Below, piece after piece: positions 27,120-38,584 of a DNA stretch of 64,000 nt. The first letter of the stretch is position 1, and each line of letters begins with the position of its first letter. A program made the translations under genes and the position numbers. Origin of the DNA: Channa striata (taxonomy: Eukaryota; Chordata; Actinopteri; Anabantiformes; Channidae); NCBI GenBank assembly GCA_033026295.1, contig CM065172.1, forward strand, positions 14,689,165 to 14,753,164, written 5' to 3'. The notes beneath the pieces were generated by a model that did no database searches, had not been told where the DNA came from, and saw only the letters and a program-made list of their open reading frames with translations.

Positions 27120-27152
27120 GCACACACACGCGCACGCACACGCACACACGCA
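27120..27152. repeat. imperfect CA/CG tract
   Basis: Alternating purine-pyrimidine CA repeats with interspersed CG, a sequence type able to adopt Z-DNA. Confidence 0.8.
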
Positions 27153-28851
27153 AATAGACAACTCCACACAGTGTGATGGTCCTATCTATCACAGATACAC
27201 TCAGACCATCCCTCGGAGCAGTGTGATACACTTGGCTGAGCAAACAATTCGACCGACCAACAGTTTAAATCTCTGTGCATCTACTGGATTGGCGTCAGAT
27301 AGAAGCCACTGCTGCGCGTCGCCATGGGACACAATTATTGGGTTGTGACTGCAACTGACTAAGACCATAAAGCTGAAGGGTATGGGACAATCTAAGCTAT
27401 GGGTCATAGCAGGGGTTCAGCACTCCCTGTTCGGCAGTCAGACTCTCATCACACATCTTAAAATCTTCTCTATTTCATCTCTTGTTTGATCTAATGTTAC
27501 TTCGTCAATCATCTTTACATTAATAATGATTAGTAAACCTTCTCTTGGATACAAAACCTTTTCCAGGTAAATACTTTACATGGATTAAGACTCAACAAAT
27601 ACAAATGTTAAGAAGATGTATTAGCAAAGCAGCAAAGAATGACACTTCTAAAACAAGACACTTGTCCTTCGTATATTGCACTGCCAGTATCTCTAAAAGA
27701 TATAGAAATATATTTAAGTCAATTTTTCTTTCCTGCATTCATACTAGTGCATGCTACAATGAATACTTCCAAGGACATGCAGCTCTATTGCAGCAGAGTA
27801 GCATCTCTTGGATAAAAAGCTGATGGACACATGCTGTAGCCTTGTTCCCGCATTTTGTGTCCAAAATGCTGAACTGAATGACTGTTCAAACTGCATCGGT
27901 AAGGAGAGAGATACTGCGACAACATCCCTTGTACAAATCTAGATACAACATTCCAGGTGGCAGCACATTTGTCTTTGGTGACCTGAGCTAGCAGCACGTG
28001 ATGTTTTTAAATCTATAAGTAAAATCATAAAAGAGGAGTTTGAGGTTGACTTCTTCCAGAGGCTTTTTTTCTTGTATAGCTCAAGACAATAAATAAAGGG
28101 CAAGAGAGCGGATGGGGTTGACGCTAATGAGCTTCTGGATATCATAGACAAGCTTAGTGTATACTCAAACACTATGACTGCTTCTTGCCTCTTAACTTTC
28201 AAGACTGAATAATACAACACTTGCATTGCTGGTACGGCCATTGACCTTACAGGTCTCAGAGATCCGTCTTAGTCGATAATGGAACTCTGTGTTGGCTTGC
28301 GGCCGTTTGGAAACTGTCATTTTAAAATTACCATTAAAGGTCTTAATGGATTGTAAATTAAGTTATTTAACTTTGCAGCCATAAGCCTTAAACTGGATTT
28401 AGATTAGCTTCTGATAAAAACAAACAAAAATCTCACCCACCTTTACTCCATAATTTCATTTGATCTATGGTATTTCTCCAAACATGGAATGCTATGAAGT
28501 CTACAACAGCAAGGTTTGCTGGACAGTGGTGTCAAACTTAACAGAAACTATTGTACCACAGTGAACTGCGGTCACAGTGTGCTAATATAGACACTCACTC
28601 AGAACACTAGAAACTACTAATGATCTGTCTTTCCATATCATGTGTTTTGACCAATAAAATGTGCAAAAGTACAGATTCCTTAAAGTAGTAAAAGAGCAAC
28701 ATTTCTCTGTCCACCTGTTAGTCTGCATTGGCGAAGTCAAGTCAAGGCAAAGTCTTAGCGTGCACCACATGTACGAGCTTCATCAAAGAAGAAAACGGCA
28801 GGAAAAAAGAAGATGTTGTGCTATTGTAGTCCTGAAATATAGAACAGCACA

Positions 28852-28857
28852 TTTATT
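28852..28857 (-). terminator. possible KCNA2 poly(A) signal
   Basis: A minus-strand AATAAA lies about 670 nt past the KCNA2 stop. KCNA2 transcripts in other vertebrates have long 3' UTRs, so a distal signal may be used instead. Position-based guess. Confidence 0.25.
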
Positions 28858-29525
28858 GGTCTCCAAAGAGGCCACTGGCTTGAGACAACATCTAGTGAGA
28901 GCTGAGGGAAGTGCACTCACCTTTTCTCTCCCAGAGAAAGCAACCAATGATTATTTGGCTAGAAGCATATTTGTATCCGTCTCTCTTTTATCTTTTCCCA
29001 GACACAACCACTGTAATCTAGGTGATTCTGTTTCAGGACCATTGGCAGTTAGAGCCTCAGATTAAAATTAGTCACCAGTGCTGACAGTATGGACTGTTTT
29101 GATCACTAGTTAGAAAGTTACATTTCAAAATATAGGTTATGTTGATCTAAACTATTGTTATCATGCATCTTCTCTTAACGGCAGCTTAAGCAAGAAGGTA
29201 GAAAGTTATGGTCCCTTTACACTGTTAGTACTGGTTATTACTGTTTAGGCTACTATTTGGCTACTGTTGCGAGCAAGGTGACTATTGTCAAATAGGTGAA
29301 GACTATCTCCATGCAGAATTTGCCCTAAATGAGACAGGTGGCAGTTGATATGTGCAGATAGGTTTACAGGCTGTGGGAGAATATGAGGTCCTCTCTACTG
29401 ACCCTTTCTCCAGTTCAATCTTATCTGCTTTGGACTCCCACACGAGCCACCATACATTGGCCAAATACATTGGGAGTTATTATCAGTCTTCATTAGTGGA
29501 AGTTAACTGTCTACAGTAGCTCACA

Positions 29526-31025
29526 TTATACATCTGTACGCATCTTAGTGATGTTGACATAGTTTGTGTTGGCCAGGGTGCAATTTCCTGTTTTCATGCT
29601 TTCTGGTCTGAAGTCCTCAGTGCTGTGGTTTACAGCCTCTTGGATCTCCACGTAGTCCGATTTGCTAAGAGTGGATCCACTGCCACTCCGACCACTCTTC
29701 TTCAGATCATCAGCAGAGCTAGCTTTAGGCACACTTGGGATATTCAGATACTGTGCCTGTTCCTCGCCCTCCGTCTCTCTGTGGTAGAAGTAGTTGAAGT
29801 TTGAAACAATGACAGGTACGGGCAGGGCAATAGTCAGTACACCAGCAATTGCACAGAGAGACCCTACAATTTTTCCTCCAATGGTTGTTGGGACCATGTC
29901 TCCATAGCCTACGGTTGTCATGGAAACGACAGCCCACCAAAAGGCTTCGGGGATGCTGCTGAACTGGGACTCTGGCTCCTCTGCTTCTGCAAAGTAAACA
30001 GCACTGGAGAATAGAATTACACCGATAAAGAGGAAAAAGATGAGCAGTCCAAGCTCCCGCATGCTGGCCTTCAGAGTCTGTCCCAAAATCTGGAGCCCCT
30101 TTGAGTGACGTGAAAGTTTAAATATACGAAAGACTCTGACCAGACGGATGACACGGAGAATAGCCAAAGACATAGCCTGCTGGCCTGCCTGACTGTCCTC
30201 TGGCCTTTCTGCGAGCTCTGTGCCTAGGGTGATGAAGTAGGGGATGATTGCCACAATATCAATGATGTTCATGATGTTGCCAAAAAATCCAGCTTTACTG
30301 GGACAAGCAAAAAACCTAACAAGAAACTCAAATGAGAACCAGATGATGCAGAGGGTCTCCACAATGAAGAAAGGGTCGGTAAAGTACGGCGAGCTGTGAA
30401 AAGAAGAAAAGGTGATGTTGGACACTGACTCGAATCGAATGTACATCTCATCGTCGTTTCGGAAAACTGGCAGCGTCTCCAGACAGAAGCTGACAATAGA
30501 GATCAGAATCACCATGACAGAGATGATAGCAATGATCCGAGCAGGACCTGAGCTCTCTGGATATTCAAATAGCAGCCACACTTGTCTCTGGAATTCATTC
30601 TCTGGCAGAGGCCGCTCCTCTTCCTTTATGAATCCTTCATCTTCCCTAAAGATTTCCATAGCCTCCTCACCTAATTCATAAAATCGGATCTCCTCAGAAA
30701 AAATATCCAGCGTCACGTTAACAGGCCGACGCAGCCTCCCTCCCGATTGGTAATAATACAGAATCGCATCAAAACTTGGTCTATTACGGTCAAAAAAGTA
30801 CTCGTTCCTAAGAGGATCAAAATACCTCATCCTTTTCTTGGGATCACCAAGCAGCGTCTCTGGGAACTGGGACAGCGTCTTGAGCTGTGTCTCGAAGCGC
30901 AGCCCTGAGATGTTGATGACGACCCTCTCACAGCACTCATGATCAGGCTCTGGGTCGTACTGGTCTTGAGATTGACCTGGATGTGCTGCTGCTTCATCTG
31001 CAGGGTCGCTGGTAGCAACCGTCAT
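29526..31025 (-). CDS. KCNA2: Kv1.2 voltage-gated potassium channel alpha subunit (KCNA2)
   Basis: Shaker-type delayed-rectifier subunit; in vertebrates Kv1.2 acts at axons and juxtaparanodes, usually in heterotetramers. The protein is 499 aa, the same as human. Visible parts: conserved N-terminus MTVATSDPADEAAA, T1 about 33-130, S1 162-182, N-glycosylation sequon NIT at 203 in the S1-S2 loop, S2 218-238, S3 250-267, S4 286-308, S5 325-345, filter TTVGYGD 370-376 followed by MVP, S6 386-413 with PVP 402-404, and C-terminal TNYVNITKMRTDV ending in a PDZ ligand. The N- and C-terminal sequences identify KCNA2. The ATG at 31025 matches the family start. Residue 105 is Thr where Kv1 channels normally have Pro (NVTLDIF). 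It lies on the same strand as KCNA10 and KCNA3. The acceptor at 31143 indicates an upstream non-coding exon. Confidence 0.97.
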   Translation of the reverse strand: MTVATSDPADEAAAHPGQSQDQYDPEPDHECCERVVINISGLRFETQLKTLSQFPETLLGDPKKRMRYFDPLRNEYFFDRNRPSFDAILYYYQSGGRLRRPVNVTLDIFSEEIRFYELGEEAMEIFREDEGFIKEEERPLPENEFQRQVWLLFEYPESSGPARIIAIISVMVILISIVSFCLETLPVFRNDDEMYIRFESVSNITFSSFHSSPYFTDPFFIVETLCIIWFSFEFLVRFFACPSKAGFFGNIMNIIDIVAIIPYFITLGTELAERPEDSQAGQQAMSLAILRVIRLVRVFRIFKLSRHSKGLQILGQTLKASMRELGLLIFFLFIGVILFSSAVYFAEAEEPESQFSSIPEAFWWAVVSMTTVGYGDMVPTTIGGKIVGSLCAIAGVLTIALPVPVIVSNFNYFYHRETEGEEQAQYLNIPSVPKASSADDLKKSGRSGSGSTLSKSDYVEIQEAVNHSTEDFRPESMKTGNCTLANTNYVNITKMRTDV

Positions 31026-31142
31026 ACTGGAAGAAGATGGGACCTGCAGCTTTCAGACGGGGTGGGGCCAAGTCGGGCCAGGAGATGAAAAAGACTCCAC
31101 ACAGTCGTGGTTTTAGGTGTAGGCAGATCTGCCAGTGAGGAG
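31026..31142 (-). other. KCNA2: KCNA2 5' UTR segment with splice acceptor
   Basis: On the minus strand a pyrimidine tract (TTTCTGTCCTCTCCCGTAG) ends at 31143, so the coding exon would begin at 31142, leaving 117 nt of 5' UTR before the ATG. Vertebrate KCNA2 genes are known to carry upstream non-coding exons, so this acceptor is expected. The best partner donor I see is at 43360/43359. Confidence 0.65.
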
Positions 31143-32381
31143 CTACGGGAGAGGACAGAAAGCATTGCCAGACACGTGTTACATGTTGTCTTTCATTTGC
31201 ACTGAGCAAGAAAACCTCCACTTTTAAACTAATTTATGAGCATCTGTCTCTTAAACATTACATTGTTATGCATTTAATTTGCAAACTTCTTATTTAAATC
31301 TTAATAAACACGTTTTTCTATTCGAACCACAGGGTTTCCCTAACCTTAACTAAGTGGTGTCAGTTTTCTAAACACAACAATAGCAAAGTTTACTAATACT
31401 GCAGTCACTCATATTGGATGTTATTGTCTACCGCTAGTTCAGATATTCTGAAGGAAAAGAAAACTGCATTTTGTACAGCAAGAAACTTGTCAGAAAAGTT
31501 CCCTTTTCTGGGAACACTTTATTGATGTTCAGTAGAAACATTTGAGACTTTCCGTCTACGTTAAATGTCAACCTGTGGTTATTATATTACTATGGAATAC
31601 AATGTCAGCTATGTGTCCTGCTAAAATCCTGTTAATTTGTCTTGCGACCAAATTTATAGTGAAACTGATTTATTTTTTCTTTTTTAAAAGCACGCATAAG
31701 CAACACGGTGTGGGGGAAATACCATTTGAGTACACTGGCTCCATTGGGTCTATGTGAATTATAGCTTATGAGTTCTGTCTCATATTAGCACAATGCAAGA
31801 TCAATACGTTAGCCTGTAATACTACATCAGCTCTTACAGGGTGAAATCACAACCGACAAATCAGATTATATGCTGAGTGCTCTAGACAATCTCTAAGAGG
31901 AATTTCCTCTCTCTGCATGTGCAACATTCCCTCCCAAAACTGAGAAAAAAACTCATCATGTCACTGATGAAATTAAGTTATAATTTGATCTTATTTAGGA
32001 AAACTTAGGTGACAGAGACCATTGTATCACTGCCAAACAGTAATATAGTATTTAAATATTTCAGGTCACAGATGAAAACATGTGGTACTAGAAGCGACAA
32101 TGTCAGTCTGTAGGAAGTGGTCTCAATTGTTTACAGTGTGTCCTGCAGTGCTAATGGGTCCAGCAGAAGTGTCCGGTTCAAAGTCAGACACCACGGCCCA
32201 AGCAGCTTCTTTCTGACAGTTAATGACAGGCCCATCTCCTGCAGCAATGGGAGTGGGAGCGGGGATGCAGGAGTTTTGAGCAGCAGTTGTGATGCTGAAG
32301 CTGGGGGGTGGCCATGGTGACAGCACTTCTGTTTTTTTAAGCGAACCTTTGACGCCCCCACTTCAAAACAATACGCCGCCT

Positions 32382-32400
32382 ACAACAACAACAACAACAA

Positions 32401-32451
<51 letters not shown>
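32382..32451. repeat. (CAA)n(CAACAG)n repeat tract
   Basis: About seven CAA units are followed by about eight CAACAG units, 70 bp in all. The tract sits 1.3 kb upstream of the KCNA2 coding exon in a GC-richer patch. Read on the minus strand it is CTGTTG repeats. Confidence 0.95.
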
Positions 32452-33556
32452 TCCTCTGTGTCTGCAGGGAGGACGGAGGAAGGAGGCGCTGCTGTCGGCA
32501 TTTCTGCTCGGGAGCACCCATCCTTCGGCACATTAGTGCGAGGCAAAAATCACCTGTTCGATCCCCAAAACCGCTCCAGGAACTGTACGTTTTTTTTTTT
32601 TCCACGACCACGTGTCATTTCCTAATTCATTCATCGTCTTTCTATGCTGATGAGGAATATCGATAAACACACAAATGATGCACTATAGTAACACTGTATT
32701 CACTGGAATAACGCAGTCCTCTGGTGACATTTCTGATGTGCAGAAACACACCGTTTGTTCACAGCAGTCGGGATCATGCACCGGGATGTTCACTCATTAA
32801 ATGATAGTGTTAGTGGAATTGATTAACGGAGTTAGTTTGGAAGTGGCAGGTGCCAGACATGCTCAAGCCATTTGCAGCCGTCTCCAGTGGACAGCAACAA
32901 GAGACCATGCAAAAAAACAAAAAAAACAAAACAAAAAACAAAGCAGCATATTATGATCTGCCGGACTACAGCATATTTTCAGATAATGACATGCAGGAAT
33001 TCACCCTGATTCTCTTGGTGCGCAGACGCATGTATTTTTATCCAGTTTGTCTCCGCTTAAAAGGTGCCTTGAGGTCGTGAGTCCATTCCTTCATATCTGT
33101 CCTTCTTCCCTCATTTCACTAATCTATCCAGCGAATGTGTCATCTCATCACGACCAACTGATTTTGGGCTGCCGGCTCTGCCCATATCTCTCATATTTCA
33201 CAATAATTCACCATTGTTGAGATGCGTGGGCTGCAGTTGGGCATTGCAGCGCATACTAAAAGCTTCTTGTGCGCCTCGCCCCATCCCTCTGCACTTCCAA
33301 GGCACTCTTGTCCTCACTGCTCCACATTAAAGGGGAAGCATCGCCCACCACAGGGTGGAAAAGTTTTCATAACACGAGCATCTCTGGACGGGAAATAAAT
33401 AATTAAGAACGGTAGAAAATGAGAAGATTAAAAAATATTTTTAAAATAATAATAATATTGACTGCATCTAAACTTGATAGAAAACTGTAAGTGCCCTGTG
33501 AGCCACATATCAAAATAAAATATTGGCTTTAGCAATAAGGAATGAAAAAGTATAAT

Positions 33557-33583
33557 GAAAAAATAAAATAAAATAAAATAAAA
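33557..33583. repeat. (AAAAT)n pentanucleotide repeat
   Basis: About five tandem AAAAT units. Confidence 0.9.
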
Positions 33584-34693
33584 CAGACAGAGTTACAGGC
33601 GAATGTGTGTTTCCTTGAAATAATCTCAGGGAAAATAGAGACTGGCTGTAACTATTGTGTAAATGAAATGCCAAACTTCTTGATCATCCTCTCTGAGCTA
33701 TCATAGCATACTAATGAAGCATTGTATTATAATTTTTCTATATCTTACTTGACTGGTGCATTGTAAATTTCTGTACCTGTTTGTCAGCACAAACAACACA
33801 GAACAGTTATGTCATATGCAACAAAATTGTGTGTGAGGCTCAAGTAGAACTTTTCAAGTTGTTAATGAACCTCTGATTATTCTGATCATCAACAGACATG
33901 CATAACGCGTGGGGGTCCACTAATTCCTTCACAGACCTGTTACCCATATGTAGGCACCGTCTCAAAGACAAAGGTCTGATGCAAACATCTCCTGATGTAA
34001 TGAAATTTGTGTCAATGACAGACGTGTTTCTACACAATCAAACTTTCAATTCTGCTGCAGACAATCTTCTCTGCCCTTCCTTCCTCCACCTGGAAAATGG
34101 GCCAGGTGAAAACCCAGATAAGTCTTCAGGCAGAGAATGTGAATGGCGCATGAAAGGAGGAGAGATTTCACAAATCCCTACAGAAGATTAGAAATATGTC
34201 CCCACCCAATTGCATTCTCCTTGCTCTGCTACTATGTGAAGTGCAAGGGCAGATTCAACATTATGAGCAATTCTTTTCCAGTAAAAGTGTCAAAATATTG
34301 ATTGCAATGATGACATGTGACCACAGGGACTGCAGCAGTAGCTCACTCTGCACAGAGCTGATAACCAGTTGGCTACTCTAGCTAAGGAGCTATCGACACT
34401 TTTACATAAGCACGATGATTGATGGCCATGAACTCCCAAGTCCCTATGTATAAATGAAGTGGACCAATTTCTTAATGCGGGGAAGCTGGGGGCCCAGCCT
34501 CCAAAGCTGCGTGTCACTGGTGTAATGATTGATCACCCATCACCACATTCATTTCATTAATCGGAAATGGTTTCACTAGCAGGTGAGTGAAGAGAGCACT
34601 TATGGGAAGGAGGAGTACTGAGTGTTCTTAGCCATGATCATCAACAGCTTTATGTTTTTTTGAAGATTATTTAGTTCAGAAACTAAAGTCATG

Positions 34694-34709
34694 TTTTTTT
34701 TTTTTTTTT
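34694..34709. repeat. T16 homopolymer
   Basis: Sixteen consecutive thymines. Confidence 0.9.
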
Positions 34710-35279
34710 GGCATCCTGTCTGTTCCTGAATTCCTGAATATGGTCACTTTTCACACATGAATGCACCAGTGCTTATAACAACGCACTGAGTTTAGTTACA
34801 AATCTGAAGTCAGTGTGACCTGTACTGTAGACTGAGCTGACCTTTGTCGCTGTAGATTTTCTATTTGAAATGCCATTATGGATAATCTAAGGCTTCCTCT
34901 TTTCTGTTCCAGACACTTGGAACAAATTGCAGAGGGAAATTAAATTTGTAATTTTGTATCTCCCTCTAAATTTGAGGTTATTGTAAACTACGGTGAATGA
35001 TTCCATGTCTCTGTACGATTCTCTAGCACTGATTGCACTTTTTTTTACCCTGTCTTAGTCTAATAACGTCCAAACCTCCAAGCCAGTGTATGTTGGTAAT
35101 TGTTTGTGAAGTTGTAGGCTACTACTACAATTTTGGCCAGTTCTCCTTGGTTACGTAAATTAAAAAACAGCAATAACAAAACAAAAACAAACAATGCTTT
35201 ACCCCAACATGGAAGAATGGTCTCCTAGCTAGATTATACCTGGGCCATAATTTAATATTATTGTATTGTAAATAGTAAA

Positions 35280-35350
35280 CAGTCTCCACTTATATAGCGC
35301 TTTTCTACCGTACTGGTCCCCTAAGCACTTTACGCTGCTTCTTCTTCACA
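35280..35350 (+). repeat. teleost dispersed repeat fragment (tatatagcgcttttctacc)
   Basis: The string cttatatagcgcttttctac followed by gcactttacgctgcttc is typical of a widespread fish interspersed repeat. Recognised from memory; the copy is short and diverged. Confidence 0.5.
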
Positions 35351-35721
35351 GTTGCCCCTGGAATTGCATTTCCATCGCCACTCCCAGATCCGAACAAACA
35401 GAAAAAGACTGGCACTAAATGTTGTGCAGATATATACAATAAATCTGTTATGTTGTAAAGAAAATTTGCAGATAAGTGCAGGAGGGATCGTGGATAGCCA
35501 AATACACTATGTAGCTTAACAGAGACAGGTGGATCCTGGTGCTCAGAAAACAATAGGAAGTTCATTATTTACCAGCCGGAGCTGCAAGTGGCTTTAAAAG
35601 GCAACTCATGAAGTCAATGAAAATACTTTTTAGAATGTTTTTTTAAACTCTTTGAGTAAAACAATCCTTAATTGAACTTGACTCAGCTCAAATTTTAACT
35701 TGATTTTTAATATGTTAATAT

Positions 35722-35896
35722 TCATCCATCCATTATCTGTAACCACTTACAGACTATCCCAGCTGTCAGGGTGAGAGCCAGGGTCCAGTCTATCTCAGGG
35801 CAAACACAGAGAGACTTACGCAGACAGACGACCATTCACAGTCACATTCACACCTACAGGCAATTTCGAGTCCCCAGTTAACCTGAAATCCATGTG
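35722..35896 (+). repeat. teleost dispersed repeat, copy 1
   Basis: The order of motifs is catccatccattatctgtaac, cccagctgtcagggtgagag, ctatctcagggcaaacacag, then ccattcacagtcacattcac. This is a well-known teleost interspersed repeat. A second copy lies at 38382-38584. Confidence 0.65.
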
Positions 35897-38381
35897 TTCG
35901 GACATGTGTGTTGGTTTTATGTTTGAGGAGGCCCTTAAATTCTTGTGTTTTAGCAGCCATAGACAAAGAACACAAAATCTGCACAGAACAATGTACATTT
36001 TTAGTTTAAACTACAAAGGCATTTAAAAATTAAGGATAATCTGAAATATATACATATTTACATTGGAAAATGTAACCGATGAATACTGCACATCTGGTTT
36101 ATTGCACAAAAAGTAAAAATATACTAAGATATTGATAGATATAGATATTGATTTTGCACATTGTGTGTCCTACAAACCTACAAAAGCACAGTTGAAAGCA
36201 AAGATTTTATGACCATACCTTTTAAAAGAGGTCCTCAATTCTGTCTCCAGCTCCCTTTCTCAACTTTATGTTTTGCCAAGCCTTGCGGAATGGGACCATT
36301 GTGCAGAATGGGACCATTGATTCTGTTTCGTGTTCAGCGGAGCCTATCCAATGAAACCTCACAATGAAACTTAAGGATTATTTTTCAACTAATGACCTAA
36401 CATGACTGGTTTCCAAATGAGGTCATTGAGGATTTTAAGACTGTATAAAATTTCTTATTTGGCTTTTTGTGAGGCTTCTTTGTCCATCACAGTGATTGCG
36501 CAAGTGCTCAAGTTGACGGGAGCTAAAAATGTCTGTGTTGTCTATATTTTGTTCGAACTGTGCTCAAAACCCACTATTTTTATTAAAATTTTTAATCAGA
36601 AAATAAATTAACATTTCGTCTTTTACATTACACCACAACCCAACTCAAGGTAGTTCCCTTGCGATAATTTGCATATGTATGTATAAGTGTGTGAGTCATC
36701 AGACCTGCGCACCTAATATCCCCACCCTTTTCTTTGCAGCAGAACCTGTGGAAGTAAGAGAGGGAGGAGGAGAGTGAGAGAGACGGACAGGGTGAAGGAG
36801 AGAAGAGGGCGTTCATCCAACTTATGACAGTAGACTGCAGGGGAGGAGCCGTGTCCTAAATGACCTCTGCTGGTGCTGCAGCAGGTGATCTCTCAGCTTC
36901 ATCACACACACATGCACACACAAATGTAATAAGCTCACACCAGCACGTGTGCAGTGTACACCTAAAAATATGAAATCTATTTGCTTGCTGCAAACACACA
37001 TATACACTCCCATGTTGACGCTAATGAGAATTTGTGCTCGTTTAAACCACATAACTGACTTCTCCTCAAAACAAAAGTGTGAACGCATGAAAATAACTCT
37101 ATTACAATTTAATTATGGCATGTAAGCCTTCAAATAGTTCTCGGCAGACAACCAGGAAAGTTATTTCATTACAACCTCATCTTAATTTGACCCTTCATAC
37201 GACCGCTTCATCCTTTTATTGCTAAATTTTCATTCCTGACACCGCTGTCTGGGGTTCCACTATATTTAGAGTGTGACCTTGGAACTTCTCTACCTGCCTG
37301 GTGAGAGCAGCCAAGCTAATGAGGATCACTGCTTTCATGATGGAATATGTCCCTGCCTTCTGAGTACGGTACTCTAATATTGATTCTGGATGTAGCTTAA
37401 CTTTCAGTTGATTTCCTCGGCCCAGGAAAAAAAGGAAAAATCAATTATCTAACTGATCTGGAGGTGTGGCTTTGCTAAGGGAGGGTATTATTATATCTGT
37501 AATGTGTAAACAGCTTCAGTATGCGGGACTAAATGTGCACAGATGTTCTTTACAACAAGGTTTGACAGGCCGACTTTGAAGTGACACCCAAGACGCAGCA
37601 ACACCGGGGAAATCTTCCCCAGTACCTGTTCTTTGAATACTTACAAATGAAATACAGTAAAACTAAATGAGAGCAGTGGATCAGAGAGGGAAATAATGAG
37701 GAGGAAAAGAAAGCATAGCAGATATGTAATCGAATAGTGGGAGTGAGGAGAGTTTGAGGTGTGCAGGAAATGAAACTAAAGAGGAGGGATAGAACAATAG
37801 AGGTGGAGGGGGTAGCAGATAAAGGTCACCGTGACAAAGTGGTGAGTCATGCAGTGGAGCACAGAAGCATCCCTCTCTCTCTCTCCCCCAGTTGTAAACC
37901 ATCACCCTCTACACCATCTGTCTGATTCTTTTGACAACAAAAACTGAGATGACCAGCAGCAGGTCATGCCTTGCAACATCGAAAGAATATCCGGGTATGA
38001 ATATGCTGCAGATATTATTCTAAACATGTGTTTTGTCAGCTTCTACACACGTGTGTAGGTTACGTGTATGTGAGAGCTTTGTGTGTTTGCATGTGTGTAT
38101 AGGGAGTCCCACCTTGTCGGCTGGAAGCCAGAAGTGACCAGCCAATCAGCATCCAGAAATAATCTGATTTTTGTGGAACCATTAGCAACAACGTCATCAT
38201 CCTTAGCAACCATCCCTGCCTGCACTGCAAACAGTGTTGCTGTGTTAGTGAACATGGAAATGTCACACATTGTAGTAGGTGAAAAAAAAAAGTTCTTTAT
38301 CCTCAGATGTGTCGTCTCTCTGTCATGTTGTCTATACCAGGAACATTTATGAGATGATTTCAAAGGGTCTGATATGTTTTT

Positions 38382-38584
38382 TCCATCCATCCATGCATTA
38401 TCGGTAACCAACACATCCTGTTCAGGTTTGCGGGAGGACCGGAGACCATCCCAGCTGTCACCGGGCAAGAGACAGGTACATCCTGGACAGGTCTGCAGTC
38501 TGTCTCAGGGCAAACACAGAGAGACACACACAGACAACCATTCACAGTCGCATTCACACATACTTAGATTCACCAGTTACCCTT
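38382..38584 (+). repeat. teleost dispersed repeat, copy 2
   Basis: Same motif order as the copy at 35722-35896 (catccatccatgcattatcg, cccagctgtcaccgggcaag, ctgtctcagggcaaacacag, ccattcacagtcgcattcac), including a middle part (about 38410-38445) that is missing from copy 1. Same orientation, 2.7 kb apart. Confidence 0.65.

Larger units (their letters stand above)
19500..28850. other. gene-free region between the 19.4-kb island and the KCNA2 3' end
   Basis: No protein-coding exon or RNA gene is recognisable. Contents I can support: CA microsatellites, a TCTG repeat (about 19676-19692), a TGTAAA run (about 19815-19834), an A19 run, an imperfect CA/CG tract and two CTCF-like motifs. Near 23671-23834 a short inverted pair (tcagtttccttat and ataaggaaactg) encloses a 9-bp hairpin, possibly a decayed MITE. 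The right end may include KCNA2 3' UTR. Confidence 0.5.
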
